DNA of 64,000 bases from Arcanobacterium_A hippocoleae_A (GCA_040360365.1 CP136412.1), one strand, 5' to 3'; shown: positions 40,664-50,563, counted from the stretch's first letter. Notes: generated by a model not told the origin, from the sequence alone. Translations and numbers: made by a program.

Positions 40664-41908
40664 TTAATTCCTGTTATTTTTTGATTTTACAAGAACCGCA
40701 ATTGCAGTGGAAGCTGCCATCAGGAAACCTGCTGCAGCCGGTACATAAAATCCGGCATGGAGACTAATCTCCACTACTTGTCCGGCTGTAATTGATGCGA
40801 TTGAAACACCAAGTACATTCATCGATCCAAGCGCTGTTACGGCTACAGCACTGCCGCCTTTTGGTGCGCTATCTCCAGCAAGAGTAAAGATTGCGACGGA
40901 TGGCGGACCAATCATCATGCCTGTGATGAATAATACGATAATCATCATTGCCGGAGAGACAATCAACGAACAGACGGCTGCGCCGATACCTACGCCAAGT
41001 GCGCCGAAAATAATACGCCGTTCTGATGTAATATGCTTCGGAATAAACACTGCTCCGAGTGCGGTAAGTGCAGCGCCGAGCCCTTGGAACGCATAAACCA
41101 GACCAGATTTTCCGGCAATGCCAAGATTCTGCATAAAAGCAGCAAGTGCTGCTTGTATTGAACCGAAAAACATGCCCAGACAAAACATTGCTATCAGCGG
41201 CACAATCACTGCACGCATCACAACAAAAAAGCCTGGACGTATTTCACCCGGAGTAAGAACAACCGGTTTTGTCGCGTGCTTTGAAAGTGCAAACGGGATT
41301 ACGCAAGTAATAATAATCACTGCTGTAACCGCAAGGGGCGCAAGCGGTGAAATTGCAGCTGCCATAATTCCGACGAAAGCCGGACCGAGCACAAAAGACA
41401 GCTCATCAATCGTTGACTCCCAGGAGAGCGCTGTGGCGAGCTGGGGAGCAGTATTCGTAATTTCATACCAACGAACACGTGCAAGCGCCCCAATAGGGGA
41501 CGTTGTAAAACCGACGATTCCAGCCAGCACTGAAAGCAGCAGCAAGTCAGCGTAACCAAAATAAACCGTGCAGATAATCCCAACTATTGCGGTAAAACTA
41601 ATCGGAGCTGCAATAAGAAGCGGCAGACGCTGCCCGTATTTATCAGAAATTCGACCGATAATTGGATTGCCGATACCGGTTGCGATTGCGTGTACGGCAG
41701 AAACAATTGCTGCATTCGCAACAGAACCTGTCACTACGGTCACTAAGGTCAGGATGGCGATGATATTCATTGCCAGCGGCATCCGCCCAAGGAAAGATAT
41801 CACCATCTCACGCCCGCCCATTAGACGTGGTAAATCACGGTAATTACTGAATATCGCGAATATTGACCGACTTTTGCGCAAAAATCCCTCACTCAAATAA
41901 ATAAACAA
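40664..41908 (-). CDS. Major facilitator superfamily transporter
   Basis: Integral membrane carrier with about 12 hydrophobic segments in 414 residues. The loop 2-3 signature is present as GRISDKYGQRLPLL. The N-terminal FSNYRDLPRLMGGREMVISFLGRMPLAM resembles an actinobacterial drug/sugar efflux-like subgroup, but the substrate cannot be inferred. The predicted TTG start at 41908 lacks a clear ribosome site; a downstream TTG in frame before SEGFLRKSRS is an alternative. Stands alone between DUF4191 and an XRE regulator. Confidence 0.85.
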   Translation of the reverse strand: MFIYLSEGFLRKSRSIFAIFSNYRDLPRLMGGREMVISFLGRMPLAMNIIAILTLVTVVTGSVANAAIVSAVHAIATGIGNPIIGRISDKYGQRLPLLIAAPISFTAIVGIICTVYFGYADLLLLSVLAGIVGFTTSPIGALARVRWYEITNTAPQLATALSWESTIDELSFVLGPAFVGIMAAAISPLAPLAVTAVIIITCVIPFALSKHATKPVVLTPGEIRPGFFVVMRAVIVPLIAMFCLGMFFGSIQAALAAFMQNLGIAGKSGLVYAFQGLGAALTALGAVFIPKHITSERRIIFGALGVGIGAAVCSLIVSPAMMIIVLFITGMMIGPPSVAIFTLAGDSAPKGGSAVAVTALGSMNVLGVSIASITAGQVVEISLHAGFYVPAAAGFLMAASTAIAVLVKSKNNRN

Positions 41909-42022
41909 GATAACGGCGATACTGCGTTATCTTACTTGCAAGTAAACTCAAATAACTTTACCGAAACTTTGAATTAAAATTGCAGTTTAATGAGTTAGGT
42001 ACCCCACCGTTGGAATAAATGC

Positions 42023-42352
42023 TCAACCAAAGTATTTCTGGTTTGCTGCTGCGCGTACTTGCGCTTGAATCTTTTCGTACAAGTCAGATGTTTCTTTTAA
42101 GAGATCTATTATTGAGCAATCTAAAGTGTCGGCTATTTGCAGCAGTGTGTTTAAACGCGGATTAGCGGGAGTGCGCGTCTTTCGATTCGCAAGACCAGCC
42201 TCAATTATTTGATAATGCGAACGGTCAATTGACGCCTTGTATGCGACCTGTTCTTGCGAAAGGTGAAGTTCTTCGCGGCGTTTTCGAATTGTTTTTGCAA
42301 GCGATTTCGCTATTAGTCTTTCAATCTCGCTATGTTGACTCATGATAAACAT
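42023..42352 (-). CDS. XRE-family helix-turn-helix protein
   Basis: 109-residue DNA-binding protein. The HTH_3 domain spans about residues 18-75, with LHLSEQVAYKASIDRSHYQ-like text (HLSQEQVAYKASIDRSHYQIIEA) and the conserved LNTLLQIADTLDCSIIDLL. The short tail has no second domain. ATG at 42352 and ATG three codons in are both possible starts. The target is unknown; the nearest candidates are its own promoter and the MFS gene downstream on the same strand. Confidence 0.85.
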   Translation of the reverse strand: MFIMSQHSEIERLIAKSLAKTIRKRREELHLSQEQVAYKASIDRSHYQIIEAGLANRKTRTPANPRLNTLLQIADTLDCSIIDLLKETSDLYEKIQAQVRAAANQKYFG

Positions 42353-42555
42353 GTTTAAGGGGTTTCCTGCTTATTACTGCAGGGTATACCCCTCATCTCT
42401 GTGACTTTTGCAGAACTGAAATGAACAAACGAATCGAAAACTGTTTTGGGTTGTGCGGTATCGATAAAGCGGCATCGATAAGTATGCGGCGGCGAATTTA
42501 TTTCATCAGATGTTTCACAAAGATTCGATGCTGATAACAAGAATCTTAGTTGGGA

Positions 42556-43032
42556 TTAGTTTGCGGCTCCCGCTCCGGGAAAACCGAGTTGGCGCCAGGC
42601 TTCATATACAGCAATCGAAGCTGAATTGGAAAGATTTAGTGAACGACGTGCTGGAAGCATTGGAATCCGCAATAATTTAGTGATTCGGGAGTCATCTAGA
42701 ATCTCTTGCGGCAGCCCAGTGGGTTCTGTGCCAAAAAGTAGAATATCGCCGTCGTGATATTTTTCCGCAGCATAGTTATTTTCAGTATGTGAAGTAAACG
42801 CAAAAATTCGGGCTTCACTGCCGAAATATTCTTTTGCAGCTTCCCACGAGGGATGAATCTGCAAATCTGCTAAATCGTGGTAATCAAGTCCGGCACGTTT
42901 CAGATGCGTATCAGCAAAATTGAAACCGAGCGGTTCAATTAAATGCAAAGTTGCTCCGGTGCAGGCGGCAAGCCGAATCGCGTTGCCTGTGTTTCCGGCA
43001 ATTACTGGGTTATGAAAGACGAAATGCAGCAT
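42556..43032 (-). CDS. trmL: tRNA (cytidine/uridine-34 2'-O)-methyltransferase
   Basis: Small SPOUT enzyme that methylates the wobble ribose of tRNA-Leu isoacceptors. The 158 residues are the full family length. Motifs: VIAGNTGNAIRLAACTGA (motif 1), LLFGTEPTGLPQEIL (motif 2) and IPMLPARRSLNLSNSASIAVYEAWRQ (motif 3). It lacks the N-terminal substrate domain of TrmH-type enzymes, as expected. The frame is intact. Confidence 0.94.
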   Translation of the reverse strand: MLHFVFHNPVIAGNTGNAIRLAACTGATLHLIEPLGFNFADTHLKRAGLDYHDLADLQIHPSWEAAKEYFGSEARIFAFTSHTENNYAAEKYHDGDILLFGTEPTGLPQEILDDSRITKLLRIPMLPARRSLNLSNSASIAVYEAWRQLGFPGAGAAN

Positions 43033-43155
43033 TCTAAATTAATTTCTTTCAGATTCGATTAACAAACGGTAAATTTCGCGGGTGTGCCGCGCAGCTTTTC
43101 CAGGCATCGCAAAACTCTGCTTTCGCGGTCGGCGGAAAGCAGCAAAACGAAAATT

Positions 43156-43686
43156 TTAATTTTGGTGGGTAACAGTAATCCTTGCGCGGGCGATTGTATG
43201 GAATAGCGCCGCAAATGCGGCGGCTGCAGGTGAAGTATTTTCGGGGTCGATTTCAAGACTCGGAACATCGAGAGCATGGACAGCGAAAATGTAGCGGTGC
43301 GGGCGGTCGCCAGCCGGCGGATTAGCGCCGTAGTACGAAGGTTCATTGATATCATTGCGGATATGCGTCGCTGGACCAGGCAGAAATAAATCAGATTTTC
43401 CGGCATTGAACGGCAGCGAGGTTACATCGCCAGGCACATCGATAACCGTCCAATGCCAGAAACCAGATGGAGTTGGGGCGTCAGGATCAAAGCAGGTTAT
43501 CACAAAACTTTCTGTTTCCGGCGGGAATCCTTGCCAAAACATATCCGGAGAAGAGTTTCCTCCTTCGGCGAGTAGTCCGCAAGGCATCGGTTCCCCGTCG
43601 CGCATAATTTCACTGCGAAGTTCGAAACTTGGAACAGGAGGAAGCTGATCATATGGGTCTGGAGCAATTGGGCGTTCTAAATTCAT
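43156..43686 (-). CDS. YbhB/YbcL family (PEBP, Raf kinase inhibitor-like) protein
   Basis: 176-residue phosphatidylethanolamine-binding-protein fold. The ligand-pocket motif CFDPDAPTPSGFWHW and the second signature YYGANPPAGDRPHRYIFAVHAL are both present. Bacterial members bind small anionic ligands, but their function is largely unknown. No signal peptide, so it is cytoplasmic. It appears leaderless: TACTCT, six bases, then ATG. Confidence 0.92.
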   Translation of the reverse strand: MNLERPIAPDPYDQLPPVPSFELRSEIMRDGEPMPCGLLAEGGNSSPDMFWQGFPPETESFVITCFDPDAPTPSGFWHWTVIDVPGDVTSLPFNAGKSDLFLPGPATHIRNDINEPSYYGANPPAGDRPHRYIFAVHALDVPSLEIDPENTSPAAAAFAALFHTIARARITVTHQN

Positions 43687-44230
43687 ATTTTTAGAGTATC
43701 CATTTGTGTACTTGATAGCTAGTTAAATGCTGCGCTTAATTTGTTTTAAATATCGCGGGAGCAGTTTCGCAATCAGGTTTCGCGGGTAATTTATTTTGCA
43801 GCATATTTATTGTTTTACAGTATCGGATTTTCCGACAATCAGCGTGTTGCCGAAAACAGCGAATTATGCATATGGGATTATGCGCTGATTTGCCGGCACT
43901 GCATCTGCACTGCTGACGCATCCGGATAATGCGGTATAAATGCGAAATATTCCGCAGATGTGATAATCGAATGATATTATGCAACGTCTGTAATGTCAGA
44001 TTTCCCGCAAAATATTTTATTCTGAATTTTATCCAATTTATTTTTAGTGCAGCGGTGACTCGTAGTTCGGGTAAATCTTCGCAGCTGTTTTTGGAAAATG
44101 CCTGGCAGCAAAGAGGCTTTTCAGCTAATACCGAAGCGTGAAGAATAGCTGGGATTTTTTCACTATTCAGATACGCTTGAGAGCAATAAACGTGAAATGT
44201 TCTGATTTTGAATACGATGTTGGAGGAAAA
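43687..44230. other. Intergenic region, nothing recognised
   Basis: AT-rich non-coding stretch between the divergent PEBP gene and the next plus-strand gene. Short open frames are present but have no motifs. The PEBP promoter (TACTCT at 43693-43698, minus strand) lies at its left edge. Confidence 0.45.
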
Positions 44231-44725
44231 TTGCTCAACCCGAAGTTACTTTTTAAACTCGTGACGGTTGCCGGACCGGCGATATTTAAGATTGTCCGCA
44301 AATACGGACCGCAGCTGCGTGAAATGCATCAGCGCAATCCAGAAATGTTTCAGCGTGTTACCGGGAAAATCGGGGCGATTGCAAATGCCCGAAAGAGTGA
44401 ACTAAGCCCGGAAAATCTTGGTAAGCGTGTTGAGATTCTCCGTGAGCAAATCACTTATCTTTATGCTTCTGCAAATAATTCAGAAGTTGCCGAACAGACG
44501 CGGAAATGGCGTACGGAATTAGCGGGGATTCAGAAATCTATTCCGCTTCTTGAGGCGATGGCGCAGAAAAATCGAAAAATTGAGATGAAACTGCTTAATG
44601 AACGGATTGATAAATTATCGGCAGAAATTATTGCCGCAAATATTGCGGATCAAGTCGAGGATGCAGAGCTTGACGATACCGGAAAAACAAACGATCGATT
44701 TTTCCGTGACGATACTGCATACTGA
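44231..44725 (+). CDS. Conserved-looking hypothetical protein
   Basis: A 164-residue basic and helical protein not recognised. From TTG 44231 it reads LNPKLLFKLVTVAGPAIF, then KIVRKYGPQLREMHQ, and ends in an acidic tail (DQVEDAELDDTGK). The central part has heptad-like spacing and may be coiled coil. TTG 44231 is preferred because GGAGG lies four bases upstream and the protein-like composition begins there; an in-frame ATG at 44138 would add 31 unlikely residues. No membrane segment or catalytic motif is evident. Similar small proteins of unknown role occur in actinobacteria. Confidence 0.6.
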   Translation: MLNPKLLFKLVTVAGPAIFKIVRKYGPQLREMHQRNPEMFQRVTGKIGAIANARKSELSPENLGKRVEILREQITYLYASANNSEVAEQTRKWRTELAGIQKSIPLLEAMAQKNRKIEMKLLNERIDKLSAEIIAANIADQVEDAELDDTGKTNDRFFRDDTAY

Positions 44726-44790
44726 GCACACTGGGGGTGCTGCGCATACTGACCATGCTGGATATGCTGAGCATACTAGGGCGGGGAGTA

Positions 44791-44818
44791 TTAACGGAGA
44801 GCGTTAACGGAGAGTGCT
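44791..44818. repeat. Short tandem duplication (TTAACGGAGAG)
   Basis: TTAACGGAGAG is present at 44791-44801 and again at 44804-44814, just after the hypothetical gene. The preceding bases (44720-44780) are also internally repetitive, with several CATACTGA and GAGCA(C/T)ACT units. Confidence 0.75.
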
Positions 44819-44962
44819 AAATCGTTTTTAGATATTTGCGGGTGCCTGATTTGAACTGCTCTCCGTTAGCTGGATTGCAGAATTAGTTTTCAATTAACGG
44901 AGGAGCAGTTCAAGTCAATTCGCAATTTATGTGAGATTAGTGCGAGTAATTGCGTTAATAGG

Positions 44963-45426
44963 TTAATCCAGACCCAGTGCGCGGGCGATATTCGGCGGAA
45001 AAAGTTTGGCCCTTTCAGCACTTTTCCATCTTCACGGTAGATAGGTTTCCCGTCTGTGCCAAGTTTTGAAAGATTTGAAGCTTGAACCTGCGCTAATACT
45101 TTCGCGAGCGGGATTCCCATCTCAAGCGCCATCCCGTATATAACGTAAACCAGGTCAGCCAGTGCGTCAGCAGTTTCGACGACATCACGGTTTTGATTGT
45201 CTAATTCTACTGCTTCTTTATACGCAGTTTCGATTTTTGTGCGGGCTTTCTGGCCGTAAATCGCACCTACTAATTCCGAGAATTCTTCAGCGATGAGATT
45301 CATCCGCATACCGACTCGTTCACGGCGAACATTTGGTCCATCTGCAGCAATCGGAAGATTGTAAGTTTTGTGGAATTCCCGTACAAGAGATTCGGGGTTT
45401 TCAGAATTTACTGCTGCTTTTTGCAT
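44963..45426 (-). CDS. MazG-like / PRA-PH family nucleotide pyrophosphohydrolase, frame broken once
   Basis: All-alpha NTP pyrophosphohydrolase fold. The metal-binding helix pairs are visible as RMNLIAEEFSELVGA and VVETADALADLVYVIYG, followed by QASNLSKLGTDGKPIYREDGKVLKGPNFF. A plus-strand A run at 44999-45003 needs one more base; then the protein ends FFPPNIARALGLD with the stop at 44963-44965. Without it the frame runs on to 44890 with an unlikely tail. Restored length is about 154 residues. ATG start with AGGAG. Likely house-cleans modified nucleotides; the exact substrate is unknown. Confidence 0.85.
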
Positions 45427-45617
45427 ATGTGCTCCTGAATCTATTAATAATTTTGCTAATTTTGATTTGCAGTTTCAAAAAGATTTGTTCTATCTAATGA
45501 TAGACATGGGAGAGATGATATTTAACTTGCTGTAAATCACACTCTCCAAGGGGATGAGAATTGGAAAATTGTGAAGAAGGGTGATAGATTATTACCCGTT
45601 GCAAACGCAAACGTGCT

Positions 45618-45704
45618 GCGCGGGTGGCGGAATAGGCAGACGCGCTAGCTTGAGGTGCTAGTCCACATATTACGTGGGTGGGGGTTCAAGTCCCCCTCCG
45701 CGCA
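45618..45704 (+). tRNA. tRNA-Leu (anticodon GAG)
   Basis: Type II tRNA with a long variable arm. Acceptor GCGCGGG pairs with TCCGCGC, the anticodon stem CTAGC/GCTAG holds loop TTGAGGT (anticodon GAG), the variable arm is TCCACATATTACGTGGG, and the T-arm is GGGGG/CCCCC with TTCAAGT. CCA is not encoded. Confidence 0.95.
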
Positions 45705-45710
45705 CGTTTT

Positions 45711-45750
45711 AATGTCTCGCGAGATAGTTTCGGCTATGTCGCGAGACATT
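45711..45750 (+). terminator. tRNA-Leu terminator
   Basis: A 12-bp perfect stem, AATGTCTCGCGA at 45711-45722 with its complement at 45739-45750, plus an inner ATAG/CTAT pair, is followed by TTATTTTC. It begins seven bases after the tRNA. Confidence 0.92.
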
Positions 45751-45789
45751 TTATTTTCAGACTGTGCATAGACTCTTGGGGCTTGGGCT

Positions 45790-46482
45790 ATTTCGCCACC
45801 ACTTACGTAGTCTCGTGCCCGTATCGTCGCCGACGGGTGTAGTCCTGTAGTCCGAAAATACGGAAAGTTCTTTTGTTTGGGTCCAGTTTGGTCGGTTCCA
45901 AGCGGTGTTTTTGCATAGCGGTCAGGTTTGATCTATACAAAAACACCGCTTTCCACCCCGAACAGACACCGGCTTTTTATTCCGCTAAGCCGAACAAATG
46001 TGAAGAGTCGTTAAAGTCGATTTCGCCACCAGTTCCGTGTGTTCGTGGGGATTTCGCCGTCAGTTACGTAGTCTCGTTCCTGTTCCGCTATCGTCTGGCG
46101 TATTCTCGCAGCTTGAAGAACCCAGAACACCAACAATTAACAACACGAGCAGCTTCCCTCTACGTAACTGGTGGCAAGAAGTGGAAAAGTTACGTAACTG
46201 GTGGCGGGAACTCAAGTTCCTTACGTAAGTGGTGGCAAGAACTCAGTCTGTATTTTTCACCGTCGAAAGTATTTGCGTTTATGCTGGTCACAGGATCACA
46301 GGAACGACGGATTTCCCGTCAGGAAATAAAACCGCGCATTTTGCCGCCAGTTACGTTAAAAAATGCTGATTTCGCCACCAGTTACGTAAGTGAAAGTAGA
46401 TCTTGCCGCCAGTTACGTGCGCTCACGGGGAATATGCCATCACTTACGTAACCTTGCAAAGATCCTGCCGCCGCTTACGTCA
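45790..46482. repeat. Array B of the TTACGTAACTGGTGGCGAAA repeat
   Basis: The 946-base non-coding stretch between tRNA-Leu and pepA carries about eleven imperfect copies of the motif found at 21889-22240. Inverted copies (as GCCACCAGTTACGTA) start near 45790, 46021, 46051, 46339, 46370, 46402, 46434 and 46465. Plus-orientation copies start near 46161, 46190 and 46221. Copies often end in GGCGAAA, GGCAAGA or GGCGGGA. Spacers vary from about 10 to 200 bases. Open frames crossing the region have no protein-like content. Confidence 0.85.
45877..45977 (+). repeat. About 100-bp structured direct repeat, copy 1
   Basis: Starts TTGGGTCCAGTTTGG, contains the hairpin AAGCGGTGTTTTTG/CAAAAACACCGCTT at 45900-45951, and ends TTCCACCCCGAACAGACACC. 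A near-identical copy lies at 46524-46622 in the same orientation. The arm sequences are conserved but the loops differ, which argues that structure matters. Confidence 0.85.
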
Positions 46483-46523
46483 GCCAATACCCGCGGAGAA
46501 ACAAAATATGCAGCACCCTCTTA

Positions 46524-46622
46524 GTTGGGTCAAGTTTAGCCGGGTCCAAGCGGTGTTTTACGCGGCAGTTAAACATACCTGCACAAAACACCGCTTTCCA
46601 CCCGAACAAACACCAGCTTCAT
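46524..46622 (+). repeat. About 100-bp structured direct repeat, copy 2
   Basis: Matches copy 1: TTGGGTCAAGTTTAG, hairpin AAGCGGTGTTTT/AAAACACCGCTT at 46548-46596, then TTCCACCCGAACAAACACC. The two copies bracket most of array B. The stem core GCGGTGTTTT recurs in the terminator at 57866-57912. Confidence 0.85.
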
Positions 46623-46696
46623 CACGCCAACACATACAAAATTGTGAAGCGCCCGGAAGCTGATACTTGCGGCATAACAAAATGAAAAACGCCCTT

Positions 46697-48134
46697 TTAG
46701 CTGCGGGCTGCAATAAATTCAAGCAGCGTACGCAGCATCACTCCGGTTCCGCCCTTTGGGGTATACCCATAAGCAGCGCCGCGGTTGAACGAGGGACCGG
46801 CAATGTCAATATGCCCCCATGGCGTATCTCCCACAAATTCCTTCAGGAATATCCCGGCAACCAGCATTCCGCCATAACGGGATCCGGAATTTTTCAGTGT
46901 CGCAATATCCGATTTGAGACTTTCGCGAAGCTGCGCTGGAAGCGGCATTGCCCATGCTTCCTCATCTGCAGAATTAGCTGCAGCCACGATTTCGTCACGA
47001 ATTGTGTCGGTACCCATCACTCCTGTAATCCGTTCGCCGAGCGCAACCATCTGTGCGCCGGTGAGTGTTGCAATATCGATAACCGCATCTGGTTTTTCTT
47101 CGGCTGCCATAATCAAACCATCAGCCATCACGAGACGGCCTTCAGCGTCAGTGTTATTGATCTCTACGGATTTACCATTTCGGTAAACAATTACATCGTC
47201 TGGGCGGGAAGCAGCAGCAGAAACCATATTTTCAGCTATGCACAGCCAACCGACAATCTTTACTGGTGTATTGAGTTTCGCTGCAGCAATGACAGTTTCG
47301 AGTACGGTTGCCGCTCCGCACATGTCGGTTTTCATCTCGGTAATGTGAGCTGCCGGCTTAAGCGAGTATCCGCCAGTGTCGAATGTAATCCCCTTGCCGA
47401 TGAGAGCGACGAATGACTTCGCATTTTCTGGCGCCCACTCCAAGCGTACCAAACGCGGCGGTACAGCCGAGCCTTTCCCAACTGCAGCGAGACCAGCGAG
47501 TTTTTCTTTTTCCAGATCTTCGCCTTCGTAAATCTTTACACTCACGCCAGCTGCTTTCGCTGCTTCGGAAGCAAAATCTGCAAATGTCTGCGGGGTGAGG
47601 TCGTTTGCCGGAGTATTGGTTAAATCACGTACATGATTCATTGCTGTTGTGATGATTTTTGCTTGCGCAAGCAGAGATTCCGAATCCACGTCAAGGTCGG
47701 TGATGATGTTAATCTGTGTGATTGCCTGATCGGCATTCTGTAAATACTTGTTGAAAGTGTACGCGCCAAGGAGTGCGCCTTCAGTGATTGCGGAAAGTTC
47801 TGCCGCACTCTCGTGCGGAAATTCGATGGTGAGAGATTCCTTTCCTGCGGCGGCGCGAGCTGCAGCTCCTGCGCCTTGACGCAGTTCGTCGCGCTTTAAT
47901 TCGCCAAGGCCTACTGCGTAAACGATGGAACCATCTACAGCGAGTTTCGTGATTTCCCCGGGATTCGTACCGGCTTCCAATGTGTCGATTCCGTTTGCTA
48001 CAGCTGTTGTGAAATCACAAACACCCTTAATAGTAGCGCGGTCGTTTCCGTCTTTTTGTAGACGCCTACTGCAAGAATCTGTGTTTGTGCATAAATTTCG
48101 TGATCAGCGGACTTTGCAAATGTAATCTTTGGCA
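46697..48134 (-). CDS. pepA: Leucyl aminopeptidase (M17), frame broken once
   Basis: Two-metal cytosolic aminopeptidase releasing N-terminal residues from peptides. The catalytic domain is intact: VALIGKGITFDTGGYSLKP, MKTDMCGAATVL, the signature NTDAEGRLVMADGL and ATLTGAQMVALGE. The N-terminus begins MPKITFAKSADHEIYAQTQ at 48134. The break lies near 48051-48052, where one C on the plus strand restores KKDGNDRATIKGVCDFTTAVANGID. Restored length is about 479 residues, normal for M17. It is convergent with nothing and divergent from none; DUF3043 lies upstream on the same strand. Confidence 0.93.
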
Positions 48135-48238
48135 TGAGAGGGTTTCACCTTTCTGTTGAAAATTCAGTGTTTAAGTACAATAAATCTGTGCTGGCTGGAG
48201 GTTCACACTTTGGTTTAGCGATTTTACTGACTCCAGGT

Positions 48239-48907
48239 TTAGTTTGCTGCAGTTTCCCGATCGGCTTTCTTTGCTCCATGCGGAAATTCTCCGCGCTTGA
48301 CCATTGGTTTTGGCAGCCGCCACCGCCGCGGGTAGAAGCAGCGGGCAATCATTTGAAATGCGTATCCGCGCGGCACTTGCGATATGCCGAAAATTTCACG
48401 TGCGAGTTTCTTTGTGCGGTTTCCGAGATAGACTGCATGCGCACCCATTACAATAAATATTGCGTAAAGGAAAATAGTCAGATATATGGCAGCTTTCGGG
48501 AAATAGCTTTGGACAACTACAAGCGGCAAAATCATAAAAGCAAGCGGCATAAACCAACCTGAAATCGGGCCGGACGCATCGATATAGTCGCGTCCCCAAC
48601 GGCGTACTTTTCCTTTGTGCTGATAAGGCAGATTGTTTTCATCGCCAGTGCGCAAAGCTTCTTGCTGCTTCCGGTAAATCTCATCAGCACGGCGGCGCTC
48701 TTCAATTCGGCGTTCTTTCTTTTCCGCTTTCGTCAGATTTGCTTTATTTGCAATTAGCGGACGTTTATTTTTTGCTTCGACGATTTTCCGTTTCGGGGTA
48801 GCACTGCCTTTTGGCGGATTGTAACCCTTGGGTAGTTTTTCTGGCTGCGAAGCTTCGTTGCTTGTGCTATCAGTATTGTCATGCCTGGAATTTTTCTTAC
48901 CGAACAC
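48239..48907 (-). CDS. DUF3043 membrane protein
   Basis: 222-residue conserved actinobacterial protein of unknown function. A charged N-terminal half (KLPKGYNPPKGSATPKRKIVEA, then TKAEKKERRIEERRRADEIY) precedes KGKVRRWGRDYIDASGPISG, the family core. Two transmembrane helices follow (about residues 115-160), then GAHAVYLGNRTKKLAREIFG. The start is GTG 48907 with only a weak ribosome site. The frame is intact. Confidence 0.87.
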   Translation of the reverse strand: MFGKKNSRHDNTDSTSNEASQPEKLPKGYNPPKGSATPKRKIVEAKNKRPLIANKANLTKAEKKERRIEERRRADEIYRKQQEALRTGDENNLPYQHKGKVRRWGRDYIDASGPISGWFMPLAFMILPLVVVQSYFPKAAIYLTIFLYAIFIVMGAHAVYLGNRTKKLAREIFGISQVPRGYAFQMIARCFYPRRWRLPKPMVKRGEFPHGAKKADRETAAN

Positions 48908-49120
48908 GAATTAACCATTCTCTTTGTTGAACAAAATATAACGAACGTGGTTAAGTCTAGCGTATTTGGCGGGAGAGCGAATTTTTGATTACGATCCGGC
49001 AGAACCGGACGGCAGTGAAGATGACTAAACATCTGATTCGGCGAATATGACTAAACGTCTAATTAAACGTAAAAACTTTTAATATGCTGCGGCTTTTGGA
49101 AATCGCGCTAGGATAGAGAC

Positions 49121-50467
49121 ATGAGTATTGATAATGTTGCCGGCCGGGTGGCCGAAGTTTATTCAAAAACGTTAAAAGAACTGACTGAGCTAGTTGCGAT
49201 TCCCTCGATTTCCGCAAGTTCTTTCGATCAGTCAGCCTTGGTTGATTCTGCAAATTGGATTGCGGAAAAAACTAGAAAACTTGGGCTGGAAACTGAAGTA
49301 ATTCAGCTCACTACTGCTGATGGTAAAGTTGGGCGTCCGGCGATTCTCGCAGCGCGCAATGCTGATCCCGGTAAACCAACAGTTTTGCTTTATGCGCATC
49401 ATGATGTGCAGCCGGTTGGCGAGCTCTCGCTTTGGGATCAAGCTGATCCGTTCAAAGCAGAGGAGCGAGATGGGCGGCTCTTTGGGCGGGGTGCTGCTGA
49501 TGATAAAGCCGGTGTGATGCTGCATTTGGCGGCAATTGAAGCTGCACAGCCCGGTGTGGGAATCGTACTTTTTATCGAAGGTGAAGAGGAAGTTGGTTCG
49601 CCGACTTTTGTTGATTTTCTGGAAGCTTATCGGGAGCGGTTGGCTGCTGACGTAATTATTGTTGCCGATTCGAATAATTGGAAAGTCGGTATTCCGTCGC
49701 TTACTACCTCGCTGCGTGGTGTGGTGCAGGTGAGCGCCACTGTTTCTGTACTTGATCATGCCCTCCATTCGGGAGCATATTCCGGGCCGATACTTGATGC
49801 GCCGACGATTGCCTGCCGGTTAGTCAGCACTTTGCATGATGAAAATGGTGAAGTTACTGTCGGCGGTTTATTGGCATACGACAATGCGCAGGTAGACTAC
49901 CCAGAAGCAGATTTGCGGCGGGATATGGGAATGCTGGATGGGGTGCAGCTCACCGGCACTGGTTCGCTGACTTCGCGGCTATGGACTAAGCCGACGGTGA
50001 CACTGATTGCGATGGATATGACGCCTACTGCGAAAGCTTCAAATACTTTGCTTCCGAGCTGTAAGTTTGTGCTTTCCCTGCGTGTAGCTCCGGGGCAGGA
50101 TTCGCGTGAAGCCGGTGCGGCATTAGTGAAGCATCTGGAAGAAAATGTACCTTTTGGCGCACATCTTGATGTGCAAATTAACGAGTGCGGGCCTGGTTTT
50201 GAAGCCGGTGCGCAAACGGAAGTAACTAAGCTTGCAAAGTGGGCTTTGCGTGAAGCATGGGGTACGGATTCTGTCGATATTGGCGTTGGCGGTTCGATTC
50301 CGTTCATTTCTGAACTTGCAAAAGTTTTTCCGGCAGCTGAGATTCTTGTCACTGGTGTGGAAGATCCGGATACTCGAGCACATTCGGCAAATGAATCGCT
50401 CGAATTAAGTGACTGGAAAAATGCAATTGTTGCAGAGGCATTGCTTTTAAGCAGGCTTGGAGAATAG
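49121..50467 (+). CDS. M20 family dipeptidase
   Basis: Zinc-dependent peptidase of the DapE/carnosinase-like M20 group, 448 residues. Metal ligands and catalytic residues lie in LLYAHHDVQPVG, GRGAADDKAGVM, IEGEEEVGSP and IVADSNNW, with a late His in DTRAHSANESLELS. Actinobacterial homologues hydrolyse dipeptides. The gene appears leaderless: TAGGAT at 49109-49114, six bases, then ATG. The frame is intact. Confidence 0.92.
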   Translation: MSIDNVAGRVAEVYSKTLKELTELVAIPSISASSFDQSALVDSANWIAEKTRKLGLETEVIQLTTADGKVGRPAILAARNADPGKPTVLLYAHHDVQPVGELSLWDQADPFKAEERDGRLFGRGAADDKAGVMLHLAAIEAAQPGVGIVLFIEGEEEVGSPTFVDFLEAYRERLAADVIIVADSNNWKVGIPSLTTSLRGVVQVSATVSVLDHALHSGAYSGPILDAPTIACRLVSTLHDENGEVTVGGLLAYDNAQVDYPEADLRRDMGMLDGVQLTGTGSLTSRLWTKPTVTLIAMDMTPTAKASNTLLPSCKFVLSLRVAPGQDSREAGAALVKHLEENVPFGAHLDVQINECGPGFEAGAQTEVTKLAKWALREAWGTDSVDIGVGGSIPFISELAKVFPAAEILVTGVEDPDTRAHSANESLELSDWKNAIVAEALLLSRLGE

Positions 50468-50563
50468 TTTCCGTATTTATTCGCTGTGCTGGTGCGGTTG
50501 TTCTTTGAACTTACTTACCTGCGAACCAGTATTTGATGAAAAACAACAGTAAGGGTTAAGCGT

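Noticed and set aside
45873..46451. 192-codon open frame across array B
   Set aside because: It runs through inverted repeats and a hairpin, has no motif or start signal, and its sequence is explained by the repeats.
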